A stretch of 64,000 bases of DNA from Vibrio sp. Y2-5 (lineage in GTDB: Bacteria > Pseudomonadota > Gammaproteobacteria > Enterobacterales > Vibrionaceae): contig NZ_JACVEG010000008.1 of NCBI RefSeq assembly GCF_014596725.1, forward strand, positions 94,001 through 158,000, read 5' to 3'. The translations under genes and the position numbers were made by a program. The notes beneath the pieces were generated by a model, which was not told where the DNA came from, did no database searches, and worked only from the letters and a program-made list of their open reading frames with translations. Numbering within the stretch: position 1 is the stretch's first letter; every line of letters starts with the position of its first letter. Below are positions 24,399-32,794 of the stretch, piece after piece.

Positions 24399-27089
24399 CT
24401 AACTGATTAATGCGGAACGATTTAGAACTCCATTAACACTATCATGGTCAAATACTAAGTTGTTTGTGGGCTTAATCGGTTTCCCTTGATACATCAAAGT
24501 GAATCGATTCCCGGTAACTAAATAAAAGCCGTTTAATGCACCTGTGTGACGAACTACTATTTTGTCCTCTTTCACTTTCTTAAATTTTATTATTCTTCCA
24601 GTTACAAAGTTTTTGTCAGGTGACAACATCCGTTTTGCCAAGAAGCTTGAGTTCCTTATCTGGTTCTTGTAGTACGACCCTCTAGTCGACAATGGAAATT
24701 CTGGTTCAAGGAAAGCGGACGGTGTCGCAATAAAAATGCCGTGTGGTACTACGTAGAGCCGACTGCCGATTTTATTAAATCTTAAACCATTATTGATTGC
24801 TTGCTGCAGAACACCAAAAAGCTCCACTAAGAAAGGTACGTCACTTTCTGAAAAGTTGATGGGCGCACTCCAAGATGGACGTTCCAATAATAATGGGTTG
24901 CCACGCTCAACTCCCTCATCGTCAGTAGACAACTCAGTAGATACATCCCTTTCACCATCTGAACCGAAATTTGTGAATGATACCAATGTGCCTTCTAATG
25001 CAGCTTTGAAATCATCTTCGGACATTTCCATCCAAGAAAATTCATTAATATGAGGCGGTAAATCTTCCTCATCGACTAAAGACATCAAATCAATGGGCTG
25101 TCCAAAGCCATCAACACCTTCATGTTGTGAATTTCGGGTTAACTCGTCATGTTCGGTCGGACTGCTTGGTTTTGTTTCTTTTATGGTGGAGTTAGTAGCA
25201 TTAGCTTTGGGAGGAACTAAAGGTGTGGGATCCGGTTTCTGTTCCGCTGGCAGTACCGGCTTCGGATTTGCTGGTGGATCAATTTTTTTACCTTGCTCAT
25301 TCATTACAGTGGCTACATCAGCGGTGGTTGGTATGAGGCTCATCGCTGAAGTTACAGAACTATTTTTACGCTTCTTCGATTTTTTAGTTTTCTTCTCACC
25401 TTGAGAACTCTGCGGGGTATCATTGTTTGGATTCACTTGCTGCATAGGCTCAACTATTTCTTTTGGAGCACAATGACCATCGGAACCTTGTGACAACAAC
25501 CCTAAAAGATCAGTACCACTTACGGTTTGGCTAGCTCGTTTCATTTCTACCTTGAGGTCTGCCACCTGTTTAGATGCTGGCTCAGATTGAGCTTGCTCTT
25601 TTTGACTAGTAGATGATTTTCCACCTTGTCCAGTGCTAGGTTCAGGGATGTCTGACAACGGGCTAGTAGGTTGAGACAATATACCAGACAGCGAAGAATT
25701 AAATTTTTCGGGTGCTGCTTTTCCTTCAATTGACCTCAATGGTACGTCTTCAGCTGCCGCCGCCTTTTGGCTTTCTGCCAGAGAATTGATGGCTTGTTTT
25801 ACTGCATCACCTTTGTCCTCATCAGACAGAGATTTAATAGAAAGGTGAACATCTATATTATTAGCGTCTGGTAGCAAACCTTCTGGGTCAAAAAGGTTGG
25901 CATCAAAGACGAAGCATTTAATATCCTTCTTATCTTTATCAATCTCGGCACCCACTTTTGTAAACTTAATCCACCACATCGAATCCCCACTCGGTGATGG
26001 TATAGTGAACGCCTCTGTTATCATTTGTTCAAAATGGCCTGTCTTCTCTGGTAGGTTGGTATCAGATTTCTCGAACTCTTGCTTGAGAACTTTGTACAGA
26101 GCAATTCCGGAGAAATAGATTTTATCCTCCTTCTTAACTATCGTAGAAAAGTTTTCGTTGTTTACAGTCAAACTATATTCAGTAGGTGCGCTTAAAACTC
26201 GCAAAATTGCAGCCTTAACTTTCCCAATCGTGCTTGAAGTCGACTGACTATCGATATTCGAAGAGGCGATTTCAGTGACGTTATTTTTACCTAGTTCAGT
26301 CGAAGTGGTATCGCCAATCTTTACACTTTTTCCTATCGCATCTGCGTTTTCATAGTCTCCGCATACAGCATGATATAAGTCTAACTCTAATTTAGGGTGA
26401 GCAGAGGAAATCCAGTCATAACCGTGCTTTGGAATGGTTCTACAAAGTAGAACAGGAGCCAACAACATATGTGAGTTGTATTTGTAAATTACTTTTCCAG
26501 TCTTGTTGGATTTTTTACGTCTAACTCTGTACTCAACATTACTAGTTTCAGGAGGTGGATTGGACGATAGCGGCGACCAAGTAATGAAATCAGATTTAGG
26601 GTCAACACGAACAAAAAAACGATTATCGGAAATTGCCTTTCCGAGGTCATGATGTAAGGCAGCTATGAAAACGGCGTAAGAAAAAAGGTTCTTATCTCCA
26701 TCGATATCTTCTTCTTTTCCAGTAATGGTGTATATGAATTGAAGGCGAGCACGGAGAGCATATAGGGTAGCTTCAACTAGGTGAGTAATTAGGCCAAAGG
26801 GCTGAGTATGGTGATAGGATTCTGATGCCGAAATACTTTGACAATATGATGCAACCTTTTCTAAAACAGGCAGGTAGTATTGATTGAAATACTCATCTGA
26901 AACACCAACAGTTACGCGAATCTTCCTGATTAAACTATCTAAATTTGGTTGAGCTAATATGGTAGAACCATCTAAGAAACGGTCTATCTGAAGACCATTA
27001 AATGTATTTTCCTTTTCTTCTTTCTCACTTTTAGATGTATGGATACTTTCTTGTGATTTGCGTAGAAAGGGAATAATATTTTTGAACAT
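24399..27089 (-). CDS. traI: MOBH-family conjugative relaxase TraI
   Basis: The 896-residue protein starts with a domain of the TraI_2 type (PF07514). YHHTQPFGL (His 93-94) with H103 and HHDLGK (146-151) are the His/Asp metal-binding signature of MOBH relaxases, an HD-like fold. Residues about 400-690 form a long Ser/Pro/Lys/Glu linker of low complexity. The last 130 residues match the TraI C-terminal domain (PF07515; NGLRFNKIGSRLYVV and PHGIFIATPSAF). It nicks oriT and leads the strand through TraD (34353) during transfer. It diverges from the H-NS-like gene across only 14 bases. The minus-strand ribosome site is inside the spacer. Confidence 0.92.
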   Translation of the reverse strand: MFKNIIPFLRKSQESIHTSKSEKEEKENTFNGLQIDRFLDGSTILAQPNLDSLIRKIRVTVGVSDEYFNQYYLPVLEKVASYCQSISASESYHHTQPFGLITHLVEATLYALRARLQFIYTITGKEEDIDGDKNLFSYAVFIAALHHDLGKAISDNRFFVRVDPKSDFITWSPLSSNPPPETSNVEYRVRRKKSNKTGKVIYKYNSHMLLAPVLLCRTIPKHGYDWISSAHPKLELDLYHAVCGDYENADAIGKSVKIGDTTSTELGKNNVTEIASSNIDSQSTSSTIGKVKAAILRVLSAPTEYSLTVNNENFSTIVKKEDKIYFSGIALYKVLKQEFEKSDTNLPEKTGHFEQMITEAFTIPSPSGDSMWWIKFTKVGAEIDKDKKDIKCFVFDANLFDPEGLLPDANNIDVHLSIKSLSDEDKGDAVKQAINSLAESQKAAAAEDVPLRSIEGKAAPEKFNSSLSGILSQPTSPLSDIPEPSTGQGGKSSTSQKEQAQSEPASKQVADLKVEMKRASQTVSGTDLLGLLSQGSDGHCAPKEIVEPMQQVNPNNDTPQSSQGEKKTKKSKKRKNSSVTSAMSLIPTTADVATVMNEQGKKIDPPANPKPVLPAEQKPDPTPLVPPKANATNSTIKETKPSSPTEHDELTRNSQHEGVDGFGQPIDLMSLVDEEDLPPHINEFSWMEMSEDDFKAALEGTLVSFTNFGSDGERDVSTELSTDDEGVERGNPLLLERPSWSAPINFSESDVPFLVELFGVLQQAINNGLRFNKIGSRLYVVPHGIFIATPSAFLEPEFPLSTRGSYYKNQIRNSSFLAKRMLSPDKNFVTGRIIKFKKVKEDKIVVRHTGALNGFYLVTGNRFTLMYQGKPIKPTNNLVFDHDSVNGVLNRSALIS

Positions 27090-27103
27090 TAAAAGGAGAC
27101 TCC
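27090..27103. promoter_or_regulatory. 14-bp divergent spacer with overlapping ribosome sites
   Basis: The 14 bases between the two start codons contain AGGAG for the plus-strand gene, and the minus strand reads GGAG at its own distance. There is no room for promoters, so each must lie inside the other gene and the mRNAs should overlap. Confidence 0.7.
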
Positions 27104-27382
27104 ATGGCTAAAAATACTGATACAGATCCATATTCACAATTAACTAAACAACTAACAAACAAACGGACACTTAAGGCAGTTCTTAAATCTGTTCCGATAG
27201 TCAAAATGCGTGAAATCCATCAGAAAGTGAATGAAGTTTGCACCGAGTTGGAGAATGAACATCGCGAAGCTGAACAGATAAAAGCGAAAAATGAGCAACT
27301 CATGTCTAATATGAAACAGCAGATGCTTAACTCTGGCGTCCCTGAAGACCAAATCGCACAGTTCTTTACCAAAAACGTGTGA
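27104..27382 (+). CDS. H-NS-like N-terminal oligomerisation domain protein, 92 aa
   Basis: The pattern NKRTLKAVLK, then a helix with EIHQKV and a Glu-rich coiled coil, then MLNSGVPEDQIAQF, matches the N-terminal dimerisation region of H-NS family proteins (in which the last segment reads MLIADGIDPNEL). The C-terminal DNA-binding domain is absent. Truncated H-NS-like proteins of this kind can block full-length H-NS. It could thus relieve silencing of the transfer genes; this is inference. An unrelated coiled-coil protein is possible. Confidence 0.55.
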   Translation: MAKNTDTDPYSQLTKQLTNKRTLKAVLKSVPIVKMREIHQKVNEVCTELENEHREAEQIKAKNEQLMSNMKQQMLNSGVPEDQIAQFFTKNV

Positions 27383-27415
27383 TTCACTGTTTTTTTAAAG
27401 TATAGCATAGTAATA

Positions 27416-27443
27416 TACCCCGGAAATAGTTAATTCCGGGGTA
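27416..27443 (+). promoter_or_regulatory. ribosome-site-sequestering hairpin
   Basis: TACCCCGGAA and TTCCGGGGTA form a perfect ten-pair stem with an eight-base loop. The 3' arm contains the GGGG ribosome site of the 27447 gene, so translation should be shut while the stem is closed. No U-tract follows, so it is not a terminator. Confidence 0.65.
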
Positions 27444-27446
27444 AGT

Positions 27447-28205
27447 ATGACAACCAGCTTAGAGGCCCTAGCGTCTAACAATATCCAAACCACTAAACAG
27501 CCCAACAAGCGTCGAATCAGAGAAAATACTGATTTGTTTAATATGATGCTTAGAGCCACTGATATCAGCGATTTCCACAACCCATTTGGTAGTTGCGATA
27601 AGACCTTTACTAAGTATTCGCTACATGCTCAATCACTTCTGAAAATCGGCATAAATCAAGTACATTCTTACGATACAGCACTAATGAAAAGAACGTGTGA
27701 TTTGATAGGAAAAATCAGCGAAAGGTACTTGCCATCGTATCAGTCAGGTATCAAAAGTAATGATGACTTTTACAAGATAATCACCGATCTAAATCAAATC
27801 AAAGAAGCACTAACCAAGTTCAAATTTTCCAATGAGAACAAAATTGTACTCACCGATTCGTTGATTAGTCTGACTGATGTTATTTATCAAACATCCCACT
27901 TATTACAACTTCACAAATGTATTAAACAAGGCAATGGATCGATAGCTGAAACTATCTATAACCACACGACGATTTCATTTGTTGAGGTTTTTAGCAAGGC
28001 TCTAGAGATATTAAAAGTAGAAGCTCACTGTGCGAAAGAGGGCGGTGTGAATAGACGAGAAATTTACTATTTACGCGCAATAGTCATCGCAATAATTTTT
28101 TATCAAGTCGAGATTTTAAGGAACCCTGATGTAGACCTAAATTCGGTAGTTATAGGTGACATCATTTGGACAGACAGAATAATAAGCTCTGTTCTTTCTA
28201 TATAA
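27447..28205 (+). CDS. hypothetical protein, 252 aa
   Basis: A helical, soluble protein, basic at the N-terminus (KRRIRENT), with Lys/Ile-rich helices and no signal peptide. The GGGG ribosome site is buried in a hairpin. It lies between the H-NS-like gene and the AcaB-like gene, so it may belong to transfer control. Family not recognised. Confidence 0.75.
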   Translation: MTTSLEALASNNIQTTKQPNKRRIRENTDLFNMMLRATDISDFHNPFGSCDKTFTKYSLHAQSLLKIGINQVHSYDTALMKRTCDLIGKISERYLPSYQSGIKSNDDFYKIITDLNQIKEALTKFKFSNENKIVLTDSLISLTDVIYQTSHLLQLHKCIKQGNGSIAETIYNHTTISFVEVFSKALEILKVEAHCAKEGGVNRREIYYLRAIVIAIIFYQVEILRNPDVDLNSVVIGDIIWTDRIISSVLSI

Positions 28206-28241
28206 ATAACTACCAATATTACCGTTGAAAAACCAAAACTA

Positions 28242-28262
28242 TAGTCTCGCTTTGCAAGACTA
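28242..28262 (+). promoter_or_regulatory. leader hairpin of the 28286 gene
   Basis: TAGTCT and AGACTA pair, with inner GC/GC, upstream of AAGGAAACACC and the ATG. Function unknown. Confidence 0.35.
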
Positions 28263-28285
28263 AATATTGATAAGGAAACACCTAT

Positions 28286-29347
28286 ATGAATGACCAAAGA
28301 AAGTCGTTTACTTTATCTGAATCTCCACAATCAGACATAGGAGAAAACACTGTTGCAAGTCAGAAAGTTGATTCTAAATCGACTTCTGAAACAAACAATA
28401 TGGGGTCTGAAAATGATTCACTTAATGACAGTAAGTTAGTAGAGAATGACCCGGCAGGATTTTCTCATGAACCCGGCGACCGTCAAATCACAAACAAGCC
28501 GGTTCCGGTAAGTGGTAAGGTTCAGATTAACGCAGATAATGATAAAAAAGTATCAAGGGCTACCCGTAATAACAAACCAAAAATAAACGTCGGTTTCTAC
28601 ACAAAAACCGCTTATGACCTAATGACCAGCGAAAGTAAAAACAAACCTGGCGGTAAACAATTTCACCGTATGGGTTTAAAGGATTTTGACAAGAAGCTTT
28701 CGTCAATATTCTTCGCTGCGAAGGATGACAACCCTGTTGCAGATACCGTCTTGTTGATGATCGAAAACTTAGTAAATATCGCTAATAATGAAATTCAAAT
28801 TTTGATTAGAGATATGCAAAAGCAAACAGAAGCTTTCTTCGTCCAACACAACGCAGGGATCACTTACGACCAAGACTTTGCTTACGCATACTCACCAACA
28901 TGGCGTAACAAGTTATCTTATAAAATTATGTGGCTTATCCAGAGTGCTGATAAGTATTTCAACTTACTGGAAATCGCTCAGGCTACAGACGTAATAAGCG
29001 AGAAAACTGGTGGTAACAACATACATCAAGTGCGTCGTACTATTCTCAATATTCTTCACTTTGTTAACCGTTACAAACACTCCAATGTAACTCGTACTGA
29101 TATTGCATACGGGACACAAGTGGCTCGTCAGTATTTCGAGCAAATGGGTGATCATCTTCTACTAAAATCAGCGGTACTTTTAATGAAGGAACGAGCAGAA
29201 ACTGCTCCAGTAATTGACAAGCGACCTAAAGGAAATGTTGACGATATTTACGATAAACTGGTTCCGATTTGCGCAGCATTAGGTGAGAAAGAAATGCAAA
29301 TTTCTCAAGATCCAAAAGGTCGAATTGCTAACGCAAATGAGTTCTAA
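28286..29347 (+). CDS. AcaB-type integrating conjugative element protein (PFL_4669 family)
   Basis: Residues 1-95 are disordered and Ser/Asn/Asp-rich. From about residue 100 on, the sequence follows the PFL_4669 / TIGR03761 family (PF08900): GFYTKTAYDLM, then DDNPVADTVLLMIE, a helical span IQILIRDMQK, and the end of the domain with RRTILNILHFVNRYKH. Related AcaB proteins of IncC plasmids regulate transfer genes, but a structural or DNA-processing role is the family's general annotation. The 353-residue length fits with the extra N-terminal part. A terminator follows. Confidence 0.75.
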   Translation: MNDQRKSFTLSESPQSDIGENTVASQKVDSKSTSETNNMGSENDSLNDSKLVENDPAGFSHEPGDRQITNKPVPVSGKVQINADNDKKVSRATRNNKPKINVGFYTKTAYDLMTSESKNKPGGKQFHRMGLKDFDKKLSSIFFAAKDDNPVADTVLLMIENLVNIANNEIQILIRDMQKQTEAFFVQHNAGITYDQDFAYAYSPTWRNKLSYKIMWLIQSADKYFNLLEIAQATDVISEKTGGNNIHQVRRTILNILHFVNRYKHSNVTRTDIAYGTQVARQYFEQMGDHLLLKSAVLLMKERAETAPVIDKRPKGNVDDIYDKLVPICAALGEKEMQISQDPKGRIANANEF

Positions 29348-29367
29348 AAGAGTAGTAAATTGAACTG

Positions 29368-29408
29368 AAAGCTCTCAATTCTTTAAAGTGTTGAGAGCTT
29401 TTTTTTCT
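29368..29408 (+). terminator. rho-independent terminator
   Basis: AAAGCTCTCAA and TTGAGAGCTTT pair around a 12-base loop, followed by a long T-run. Confidence 0.9.
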
Positions 29409-29686
29409 ATTTTAAAATCGGGCTCTATGGCAAAAAATCGTTCCGTTTTTTAGCAGAATCTTTCGAGTTTCGGATTAATCCTTTCGGAACAATCCATGAT
29501 AACTTGGACAGAAATTAACCAACAGAAAGCTACCAGCTCAAAGTTATTTCTAATAATAACACTCCTTATAACCACCTATTTGTAGGTAAATTTCACCTGA
29601 ATCTATAAACCCCAAATAGACAACGTGGACAGTTCGAAACTACAAAAGCATTAAAAACTAAAGATGAGATTGGCAACCTATAGGCA

Positions 29687-29897
29687 GGAATTAACTAATT
29701 CTACCGCTCAATAACCATCCAGTTTATAGAATTAGTTATTTCAGAATTGGAAATAGTAAATTCTGAACAGATTATAATTCCACCAACGATTGGAATTAGA
29801 TAATGCCGAACCGGAATTAACTAATTCAGCCATTTGGAATTAGTTAGTGCAAAGTCAGAATTAACTAATTCCAATCCATTTAAAATCAATTAGCTAG
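29687..29897. repeat. iteron-like cluster, GGAATTAACTAATTC
   Basis: The motif GGAATTAACTAATTC occurs at 29687-29701, with related copies at about 29729-29742, 29811-29827 (CGGAATTAACTAATTC), 29834-29849 (GGAATTAGTTAG) and 29855-29871 (AGAATTAACTAATTCC). Inverted copies (TAATTCCA...TGGAATTA, 29775-29798) and CAATTAGCTAG (29887-29897) also occur. The motif is itself nearly palindromic. A cluster of such units in a gene-free region next to AT-rich DNA is what replication origins, transfer origins and partition sites look like. No Rep gene is in the window. Confidence 0.6.
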
Positions 29898-29907
29898 CAG
29901 ACCTGCT

Positions 29908-29957
29908 CGGATATATATAGATATAAATATCTTTTATATACAGATAGTGTATATCCG
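29908..29957. repeat. AT-rich stretch flanked by inverted repeat
   Basis: CGGATATA (29908-29915) and TATATCCG (29950-29957) enclose a nearly pure A/T stretch (ATATATATAGATATAAATAT and on). It follows the iteron cluster directly, as a DNA-unwinding element might. AGCAG-AC-CTGCT (29896-29907) lies just before. Confidence 0.5.
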
Positions 29958-30234
29958 TAAGCAAACGGGGGTATGGCATTTTTTGAAAAAAGAAAACATT
30001 GTCGTTTGAATATAGCCTTCAGTTCAGTATCATAGAACACGCAGAGTGGTTCTCTATAAATGCCGTTCATTGCGCAATGCGCCAACGCATGCTTGAACGC
30101 GTTCCTCTTTTGGTAAAACAAGTAATCAACGTTTAGCTATCTAGTATTAGCGTAAGCTCCCACTAAATAGCTAACATAGAACAGCAAGATGTAAGAAGCT
30201 TGCCCAGGCCCGCATAAATCGCGGGCCTTTTTTA
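29958..30234 (+). ncRNA. possible structured transcript ending at an orphan terminator
   Basis: No gene precedes the strong terminator at 30206-30234, so an untranslated transcript is likely. The stretch holds a 12-bp palindrome CATTGCGCAATG (30068-30079) and a long hairpin TTAGCTAT/ATAGCTAA (30133-30174). No promoter was identified with confidence. It could be an antisense regulator or part of the origin. Confidence 0.3.
30206..30234 (+). terminator. rho-independent terminator
   Basis: AGGCCCGC, loop ATAAATC, GCGGGCCT and six T; a GC-rich strong terminator with no coding gene upstream on this strand. Confidence 0.85.
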
Positions 30235-30339
30235 TGGGCTAACAAAAAAGTGTCTTTTTTATGCCATGTGAGTACTTCGAGGCTTGATATTTATTCATGA
30301 AGACTTCGAAACAACACACATGATCATGGAATTGAAACT

Positions 30340-30843
30340 ATGCGAAATACACCAAAGAAAGGTCTTATATTAGCCGGCATTGCTTTGGCTATATCTGCCC
30401 ATTCTAACGCAGAAACTTTTAGTACAACCTCGCTTGAAAATATGCCAGAAAAGATTACTCAGAATAATGGCTACACCCAGATAGTAATCGATACTGAGCA
30501 TGAGCAAAAATATCCCCTAGATACTGTCGTAACATTGTCATTTCCAGCTGATGTTAAAAACGTTGGTCAGTCCCTTAACTATATGCTTCAGAATTCTGGC
30601 TACCACTTAAAAGAACTAAGCTCAACAGACCCCGAAACATTACACCTATACACCTTGGAAACCCCTTTAAGCCAACGCTCATATTATGAAGCAACTGTTC
30701 TCCAGATTTTGCAAACACTCGCTGGTCAAGCATACGAGCTCGAAGTTGATCACATCCAACGTGAAGTAAGCATCAAGCCACTAACTCATAAAGCATCTGA
30801 AGTGCAAGTAGCAAACGCTGTTCAAAAATCACCTAGAGCGTAA
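30340..30843 (+). CDS. pilL: PilL-like conjugation protein (PFGI-1 class)
   Basis: A signal peptide (cleavage around residue 24, ANAE/HSNA) precedes a domain of the integrating-element PilL family (TIGR03748). Segments such as VGQSLNYMLQNSGYHL and TVLQILQTLAGQAYELEV, with the final REVSI, follow the family order. Its 167 residues correspond to the N-terminal part of PilL, which is secretin-associated in type IVB pili. It should act in the periplasm as part of the mating apparatus. The genes to 36698 follow in the same orientation with short gaps, so this is probably the start of the operon. Confidence 0.78.
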   Translation: MRNTPKKGLILAGIALAISAHSNAETFSTTSLENMPEKITQNNGYTQIVIDTEHEQKYPLDTVVTLSFPADVKNVGQSLNYMLQNSGYHLKELSSTDPETLHLYTLETPLSQRSYYEATVLQILQTLAGQAYELEVDHIQREVSIKPLTHKASEVQVANAVQKSPRA

Positions 30844-30845
30844 AT

Positions 30846-31970
30846 ATGAGTAATACAGCAATCAAAGGAAACGAATCGGATATGTCTAATACTGAAGAAT
30901 TCTCAATGCCAAACGTACACAACATTAGCAAAAAAGATGCTCCACAAAGTTCAAGTGAAAATGGTGAAGCAGATAACGTCGAAATGAATCAAGCCCACTC
31001 TTCTAAACCTCAATTTGAAGTTGAACAAAAAGACAATGCGCAAAAACCTACGGAGACCAAGTCAGATACTGTAAACGAGCCAACAAAACGTACTTCAAGA
31101 TTTCTACGAAGTGGAAAGAAAGAATCTAAACCGACCATGAGCAATGGCAAGCAAATAGTTAAGCGTATATTCCTTGCAGGGTTAACAGTAATAGGTATTG
31201 GTGCTGGTTACATGTATGTAGAAGCTAACGGCTACGTAACCATCATAGCTAACTCTATTAAAGGTGAGCAGGTCACCTCTGAAATGGATCTCACCCAGAA
31301 TGACCAACTCACCAAACTAAACCTTCGTGCCGGTGACATAAGTGGTGAAATTGATGAGCTAAAAAATTTGGTTGAGCAGTACCAACAAACTAATGAGACT
31401 GAGCGCAAAAAAATTAAAACTCTGATTACATCACTTGAAGACACACTTAACTCAACTAAGTCAAGTTTAACAGCGCAACTTGACGAATTTGAACAAGGTC
31501 TGATCTCATCCAACAACCTTATCAAATCTCAATCCGACGTAATCGCAAAGAACAAGTTAACGGCAAGCCAAGCAAAGGCTATATCTGAAGCCAATGTTGC
31601 TCGCTTGAAAAATCTTAGAACCACTCTGGGCTCTCTTGAAGAAAGACTGAAAGGCGACATTAGGCAGATTCAATCAACTGCCACCAGCAACTCACCAAGT
31701 AAGCAGACCAAAGAGAAGCAACCAGAATCTCAACCAACCAAACCTGTTGTAAAAAAAGATGTGTACACATATGCGGGTTTAAGATTTCAAAGCAGCTTCG
31801 ACTGGTCAAATGAAAAAGTGGCCATCGTTACTGACGGAACAAACTCAAGCTTCCAATTAACAGTTGGACAGAAGCTGGGTGACGCGGAAGTTACTGCAAT
31901 CTACAACAACAACATGGAAATAAGACTTTTCGATGGACAAGTTTTGAATTTAATCCGAGGTGAAAAATGA
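30846..31970 (+). CDS. bitopic membrane protein with coiled coil, 374 aa
   Basis: About 105 disordered polar residues (cytoplasmic) are followed by one membrane helix (around residues 110-128), a long coiled-coil stretch (140-285), a Pro/Gln/Lys linker and a beta-rich C-terminal domain of about 65 residues. That domain resembles the small domains of PilP/GspC-type pilus proteins (VGQKLGDAEVTAI, then RLFDGQVLNL). An alternative start at 30882 has AAAGGAAACG upstream. It may connect inner and outer membrane parts of the conjugation machine. It overlaps the next start (ATGA). Confidence 0.75.
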   Translation: MSNTAIKGNESDMSNTEEFSMPNVHNISKKDAPQSSSENGEADNVEMNQAHSSKPQFEVEQKDNAQKPTETKSDTVNEPTKRTSRFLRSGKKESKPTMSNGKQIVKRIFLAGLTVIGIGAGYMYVEANGYVTIIANSIKGEQVTSEMDLTQNDQLTKLNLRAGDISGEIDELKNLVEQYQQTNETERKKIKTLITSLEDTLNSTKSSLTAQLDEFEQGLISSNNLIKSQSDVIAKNKLTASQAKAISEANVARLKNLRTTLGSLEERLKGDIRQIQSTATSNSPSKQTKEKQPESQPTKPVVKKDVYTYAGLRFQSSFDWSNEKVAIVTDGTNSSFQLTVGQKLGDAEVTAIYNNNMEIRLFDGQVLNLIRGEK

Positions 31971-32782
31971 TAAATGCGAAACTCATAGCTCCTTCACTTG
32001 CTCTTAGTATAGTTGCGTTCGGTGCTTCAGCTGGCATGTATAAGATTGAAGAAACAAACGTCGTGGTTAACCCGTCTACCGGCGCACAAACCAATCTCTA
32101 TAAGATTGACGGACAAAGTATAGAGCTAACAAATAAAGAAAAGACCTTAGCTAAGAACTGGCGTCTTAAAGAATCAGATTATGCCCGGTATAAATACATT
32201 ATGGAGTATACACCTAGAGGACTCTGGTCTCCTGATATTGATCCACCGATTGCACTAGGTAATGCTGCTACTACAAAAGAGGAACGCTTGTATTACGCGC
32301 ACTTAATGAATGACATTGAAACGGATAGAAGAAACCGTGAAATGGAATTTCAAATGGCAGGACAAGAAGACATAGATAACCGACTTGCAGCGCTTGGTTA
32401 CGTTAAGACAAAAGACCGGGAATATCCTAAAAAAGGTGAGTTCTCAAAAACACTGCCTAAAGGCAAGTTAGTACTCCGTTCACTCTTTGTTGATATGAAC
32501 AGCTGTGACTCTGATTGCCAAGAGTGGGTGATGAAACAAATGATTCAAGTTTCTTCTACTGTACAGATGGACTTTTATGTTGCAAACGCAAATGAATTTA
32601 CCGATGGAAAGCTATATTCGATTTTTTCAATCAATCCAGAAAAAGTCGTCAATGGTTCGATTAACATCTCACGATCCACAGAGACATATAATATCTATCG
32701 TAAAAATTCTAAGTCGCCGTTCATGATTGAGCGAAGTGATAAAGGCACAACGCGATTAGGACTTTACGAAACAAAACAGTAG
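31967..32782 (+). CDS. PFL_4693-type integrating conjugative element protein
   Basis: The start overlaps the previous stop (ATGA), so translation is coupled. A signal peptide precedes the TIGR03759 core: LAKNWRL, then YARYKYIM, PRGLWSPDIDPPIALG (residues 73-88 region) and the ERLYYAHLMNDIE helix. The last 100 residues hold a thioredoxin-like segment with SLFVDMNSCDSDC. It is a periplasmic conjugation component of unknown mechanism. The C-terminal part is duplicated in the next gene. Confidence 0.8.
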   Translation: MINAKLIAPSLALSIVAFGASAGMYKIEETNVVVNPSTGAQTNLYKIDGQSIELTNKEKTLAKNWRLKESDYARYKYIMEYTPRGLWSPDIDPPIALGNAATTKEERLYYAHLMNDIETDRRNREMEFQMAGQEDIDNRLAALGYVKTKDREYPKKGEFSKTLPKGKLVLRSLFVDMNSCDSDCQEWVMKQMIQVSSTVQMDFYVANANEFTDGKLYSIFSINPEKVVNGSINISRSTETYNIYRKNSKSPFMIERSDKGTTRLGLYETKQ

Positions 32783-32794
32783 CAGGTAAATACC

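Noticed and set aside
25093..25404. 103-codon plus-strand frame within the relaxase gene
   Set aside because: Antisense shadow of the low-complexity linker of TraI; no ribosome site.
29894..30121. 75-codon minus-strand frame in the iteron region
   Set aside because: It has a TTG start without a ribosome site, its protein is unusual in composition, and it covers the palindromes and AT-rich element; not a credible gene.
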